A stretch of 64,000 nt of DNA from MnTg04 sp964568075 (GTDB lineage: Bacteria > Pseudomonadota > Gammaproteobacteria > Steroidobacterales > MnTg04), in contig CAZMOM010000001.1 in NCBI GenBank assembly GCA_964568075.1, positions 140,150-204,149 on the forward strand. Reading direction: 5' to 3'. Below the pieces are notes generated by a model. That model searched no databases. It was not told where the DNA came from and worked only from the letters and a program-made list of their open reading frames with translations. Both the position numbers and the translations under genes were made by a program. This document shows positions 62,917 through 64,000 of this stretch, one piece after another. Positions within the stretch are counted from its first letter, which is position 1; each line of letters opens with the position of its first letter.

Positions 62917-63191
62917 CAGTGATAATCCTCGTAATTCAAAACGTGACTATTTCCATCACGAAACTCAAAGGTCAGTCGCCAATTTCCACTAACCCAAATT
63001 GCCCAGCGGCCAACCGCGCCGCCTTTGAGGGGGTGTAGCTTGTATCCCGGCACATCCATATCCTCAATGCCCTGGGCGGTATCCAGGGCCGCTAGTTGTA
63101 ATCGAAGACGATCAGCGTGGCGGGCTTGAATCCCCGCCTTGGACCCGCTCTCGAAGAATCGGCGAAGCCCCTTATGTCTGAAAGACTTGAT
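62916..63191 (-). CDS. higB: HigB-family ribosome-dependent mRNA interferase toxin, unusual start
   Basis: The frame reads IKSFRHKGLRRFFESGSK, then ADRLRLQLAALDTAQGIEDM, KLHPLKGGAVGRWAIWVSGNWRLTFEF and HVLNYEDYH, a complete HigB/RelE-fold toxin of about 91 residues. No ATG, GTG or TTG precedes it: upstream the frame has TAG then GCG ATC AAG. Translation would have to use ATC at 63191 or a nearby non-standard codon, or the start has been mutated. A good promoter ends only about 10 bases away. Confidence 0.8.
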   Translation of the reverse strand: MKSFRHKGLRRFFESGSKAGIQARHADRLRLQLAALDTAQGIEDMDVPGYKLHPLKGGAVGRWAIWVSGNWRLTFEFRDGNSHVLNYEDYH

Positions 63192-63200
63192 CGCCTAGAT

Positions 63201-63229
63201 AGTATAGCGTGTTGCGCATCACGCATCAA
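63201..63229 (-). promoter_or_regulatory. Sigma-70 promoter of higBA
   Basis: On the minus strand TTGATG (63229-63224) is 17 bases from TATACT (63206-63201), close to the sigma-70 consensus. The predicted start of transcription is within a few bases of the higB coding frame, so the mRNA would have almost no leader. TA cassettes normally carry their own promoter. Confidence 0.7.
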
Positions 63230-63263
63230 GTGTAGTGAGCATAGCGAACGGGTTAAACGTATT

Positions 63264-63270
63264 GTTATGC
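63264..63270 (-). other. Half attC site (GCATAAC core)
   Basis: On the minus strand GCATAAC, followed by CGTTTAACCCGTTCGC, looks like the first half of an attC of the GTTATGC type at the 3' end of the pilin-like cassette. The matching second half is missing; sequence runs straight into the higBA promoter. Confidence 0.6.
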
Positions 63271-63279
63271 CGCAGCCTC

Positions 63280-63930
63280 TTAGCGGCAAGCGGACGGAAC
63301 AGCATCGGCGGACCCACCAACACATTCCCAGGTTACAACTCCGCTTTGCAGGCTAGGCACTAGAACCATTACCTGCCCTTCTCGGACACCTCTGATGATA
63401 ATAACGCCATCGGAAGACACATGGCGAAAGTTTATTGGGTCTCGATGGTCTAAAAGGTGGTCGGATTGGCCCCATTCCTGGATTTTCAGGCCAGCACCAG
63501 AACCATTAAGCGTACCTGTCTTCCGAATTTGCTCCTCAACCCTATCTTTCGTTCGGCCAAGCAGCCCAAGAATCTCTACAGATTGTGCTTGCGAGGCGTA
63601 ATCAGCGTATTGCGGCACAACTACTATGAACCATAGGAACACTAAAGCAATAGCAGAGAAAAATCCTTTCCAGAACCCGGATCCGCTCATCGGAACGTCG
63701 CCATCCGTCATACCTCTACGCAGGCGCCGAAAACCGAGTATCGAATTGAAGAATATGAAAGCGGCAATAACGGCAAAAAAAATGGCGATTCCAACCTCAA
63801 TTCCTCCCCCGTACCCAGACGGCCAAATAAAGATAGAGGCTGATACAAACCCGAGTCCTATAGCCAGAAATAGACCCCAGATAGGATGCTTGTTGATACT
63901 TCCAAAGTTCATCGCTGGATGCTCCGGCAT
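63280..63930 (-). CDS. Cassette-encoded membrane protein with type IV pilin-like domain
   Basis: The 216-residue protein has two N-terminal membrane helices (WGLFLAIGLGFVSASIFIW and VGIAIFFAVIAAFIFFNSIL), then a third (FFSAIALVFLWFIVVV). This is continuous with a pilin-like ectodomain: VPQYADYASQAQSVEIL, GRTKDRVEEQIRKTGT, SSDGVIIIRGV, MVLVPSLQSGVVTWECVGG and a final PSACR with a pilin-like cysteine pair. The prepilin peptidase motif (GFTLIE) is absent, so the domain is tethered, not assembled as a normal pilin. Confidence 0.8.
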   Translation of the reverse strand: MPEHPAMNFGSINKHPIWGLFLAIGLGFVSASIFIWPSGYGGGIEVGIAIFFAVIAAFIFFNSILGFRRLRRGMTDGDVPMSGSGFWKGFFSAIALVFLWFIVVVPQYADYASQAQSVEILGLLGRTKDRVEEQIRKTGTLNGSGAGLKIQEWGQSDHLLDHRDPINFRHVSSDGVIIIRGVREGQVMVLVPSLQSGVVTWECVGGSADAVPSACR

Positions 63931-63942
63931 CTGATTGTTGAG

Positions 63943-64000
63943 GCATAACGTTCACGTTAACCGGCGCACAACACGCGCAGCGTGTTGTGCGTCCGTGTTG
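63943..64000 (-). other. attC site running off the window edge
   Basis: On the minus strand the site ends with GTTATGC (63949-63943) and contains TTAACGTGAAC and a perfect 12-bp inverted repeat (CGCACAACACGC / GCGTGTTGTGCG, 63965-63991). Its outer core box should lie just past 64000. This is the best-preserved site, in line with more recent insertion nearer attI. Confidence 0.8.

Larger units (their letters stand above)
58690..64000 (-). mobile_element. Chromosomal integron gene-cassette array (partial)
   Basis: About 5.3 kb of short, mutually unrelated genes all lie on the minus strand, each with an attC-like recombination site at its 3' end. Sites at 59039, 59687, 61338 and 62018 show paired core boxes (RYYYAAC / GTTRRRY) around imperfect palindromes; others are shortened or decayed. 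Cassette genes normally read away from attI, so attI and intI should be right of 64000. No integrase is in the window. Confidence 0.85.

Overview
This 64-kb window looks like chromosomal DNA of a gammaproteobacterium. The evidence is local gene order: DUF4390-ntrY-ntrX, rsmB-fmt-def facing LysM-dprA-smg-topA-tsaC-hemF, hemB followed by a PhoU-like/Pit pair, and aroE, gor, prlC and xthA. An HvfA-type metallophore precursor and an integron cassette array would suit an uncultured marine or sediment lineage such as Woeseiaceae, but that placement is a guess. I saw no rRNA, tRNA, CRISPR array, IS element or prophage.

Layout. 0.2-4.3 kb: a Sel1-like protein, a CBS protein and a minus-strand operon of an ECF sigma factor, a small membrane protein and a DUF3106 protein with 66-bp tandem repeats; a broken second copy of the repeat lies 1 kb away. 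4.5-10.3 kb: priA, argS, a SPOR protein and a CapA-like protein. 10.3-17.3 kb, minus strand: NtrX-like regulator with a damaged AAA+ core, NtrY kinase, DUF4390 protein, rsmB, fmt, def. 17.5-25.7 kb, plus strand: LysM protein, dprA, smg, topA, tsaC, hemF and small enzymes. 25.7-30.8 kb, minus strand: MAPEG and Sel1 proteins, Ca/Na antiporter, M20 peptidase, tag. 31.0-32.9 kb, minus strand: ECF sigma, DUF3379 anti-sigma factor and an orphan HvfA-like RiPP metallophore precursor ending in a strong terminator. 33-46.9 kb: hemB, phosphate uptake, aroE, gor, LemA plus a GIDE/EF-hand protein, prlC, xthA, an HD protein, M15 peptidase, pirin, YbjN and NnrU proteins. 47-57.5 kb: small envelope proteins, a secreted alpha/beta hydrolase, then a compact cluster of TlpA-like thioredoxin, Tat-exported gluconate-dehydrogenase-subunit-3-like protein, GMC oxidoreductase, GntR regulator and serine hydrolase, then mtgA.

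57.7-64 kb: after a pseudogene with one nonsense codon comes a run of short, unrelated, same-strand genes separated by attC-like sites (core pairs RYYYAAC / GTTRRRY). I read this as the distal, partly decayed end of a chromosomal integron cassette array. Cassette orientation puts the integrase and attI beyond the right edge. Cargo includes a cupin, a GFA-family protein, a DUF6265 protein, a Cdd1 helix-hairpin-helix protein, two secreted proteins, a HigBA toxin-antitoxin pair, a 57-residue membrane peptide and a membrane protein carrying a type IV pilin-like domain.

The observations most worth following are the orphan HvfA-like precursor beside a sigma/anti-sigma pair, the cassette array with its pilin-like fusion and odd higB start, the NtrX-like regulator that has lost Walker and GAFTGA residues, and a GntR gene whose operator palindrome overlaps its own start codon and may give a leaderless mRNA.
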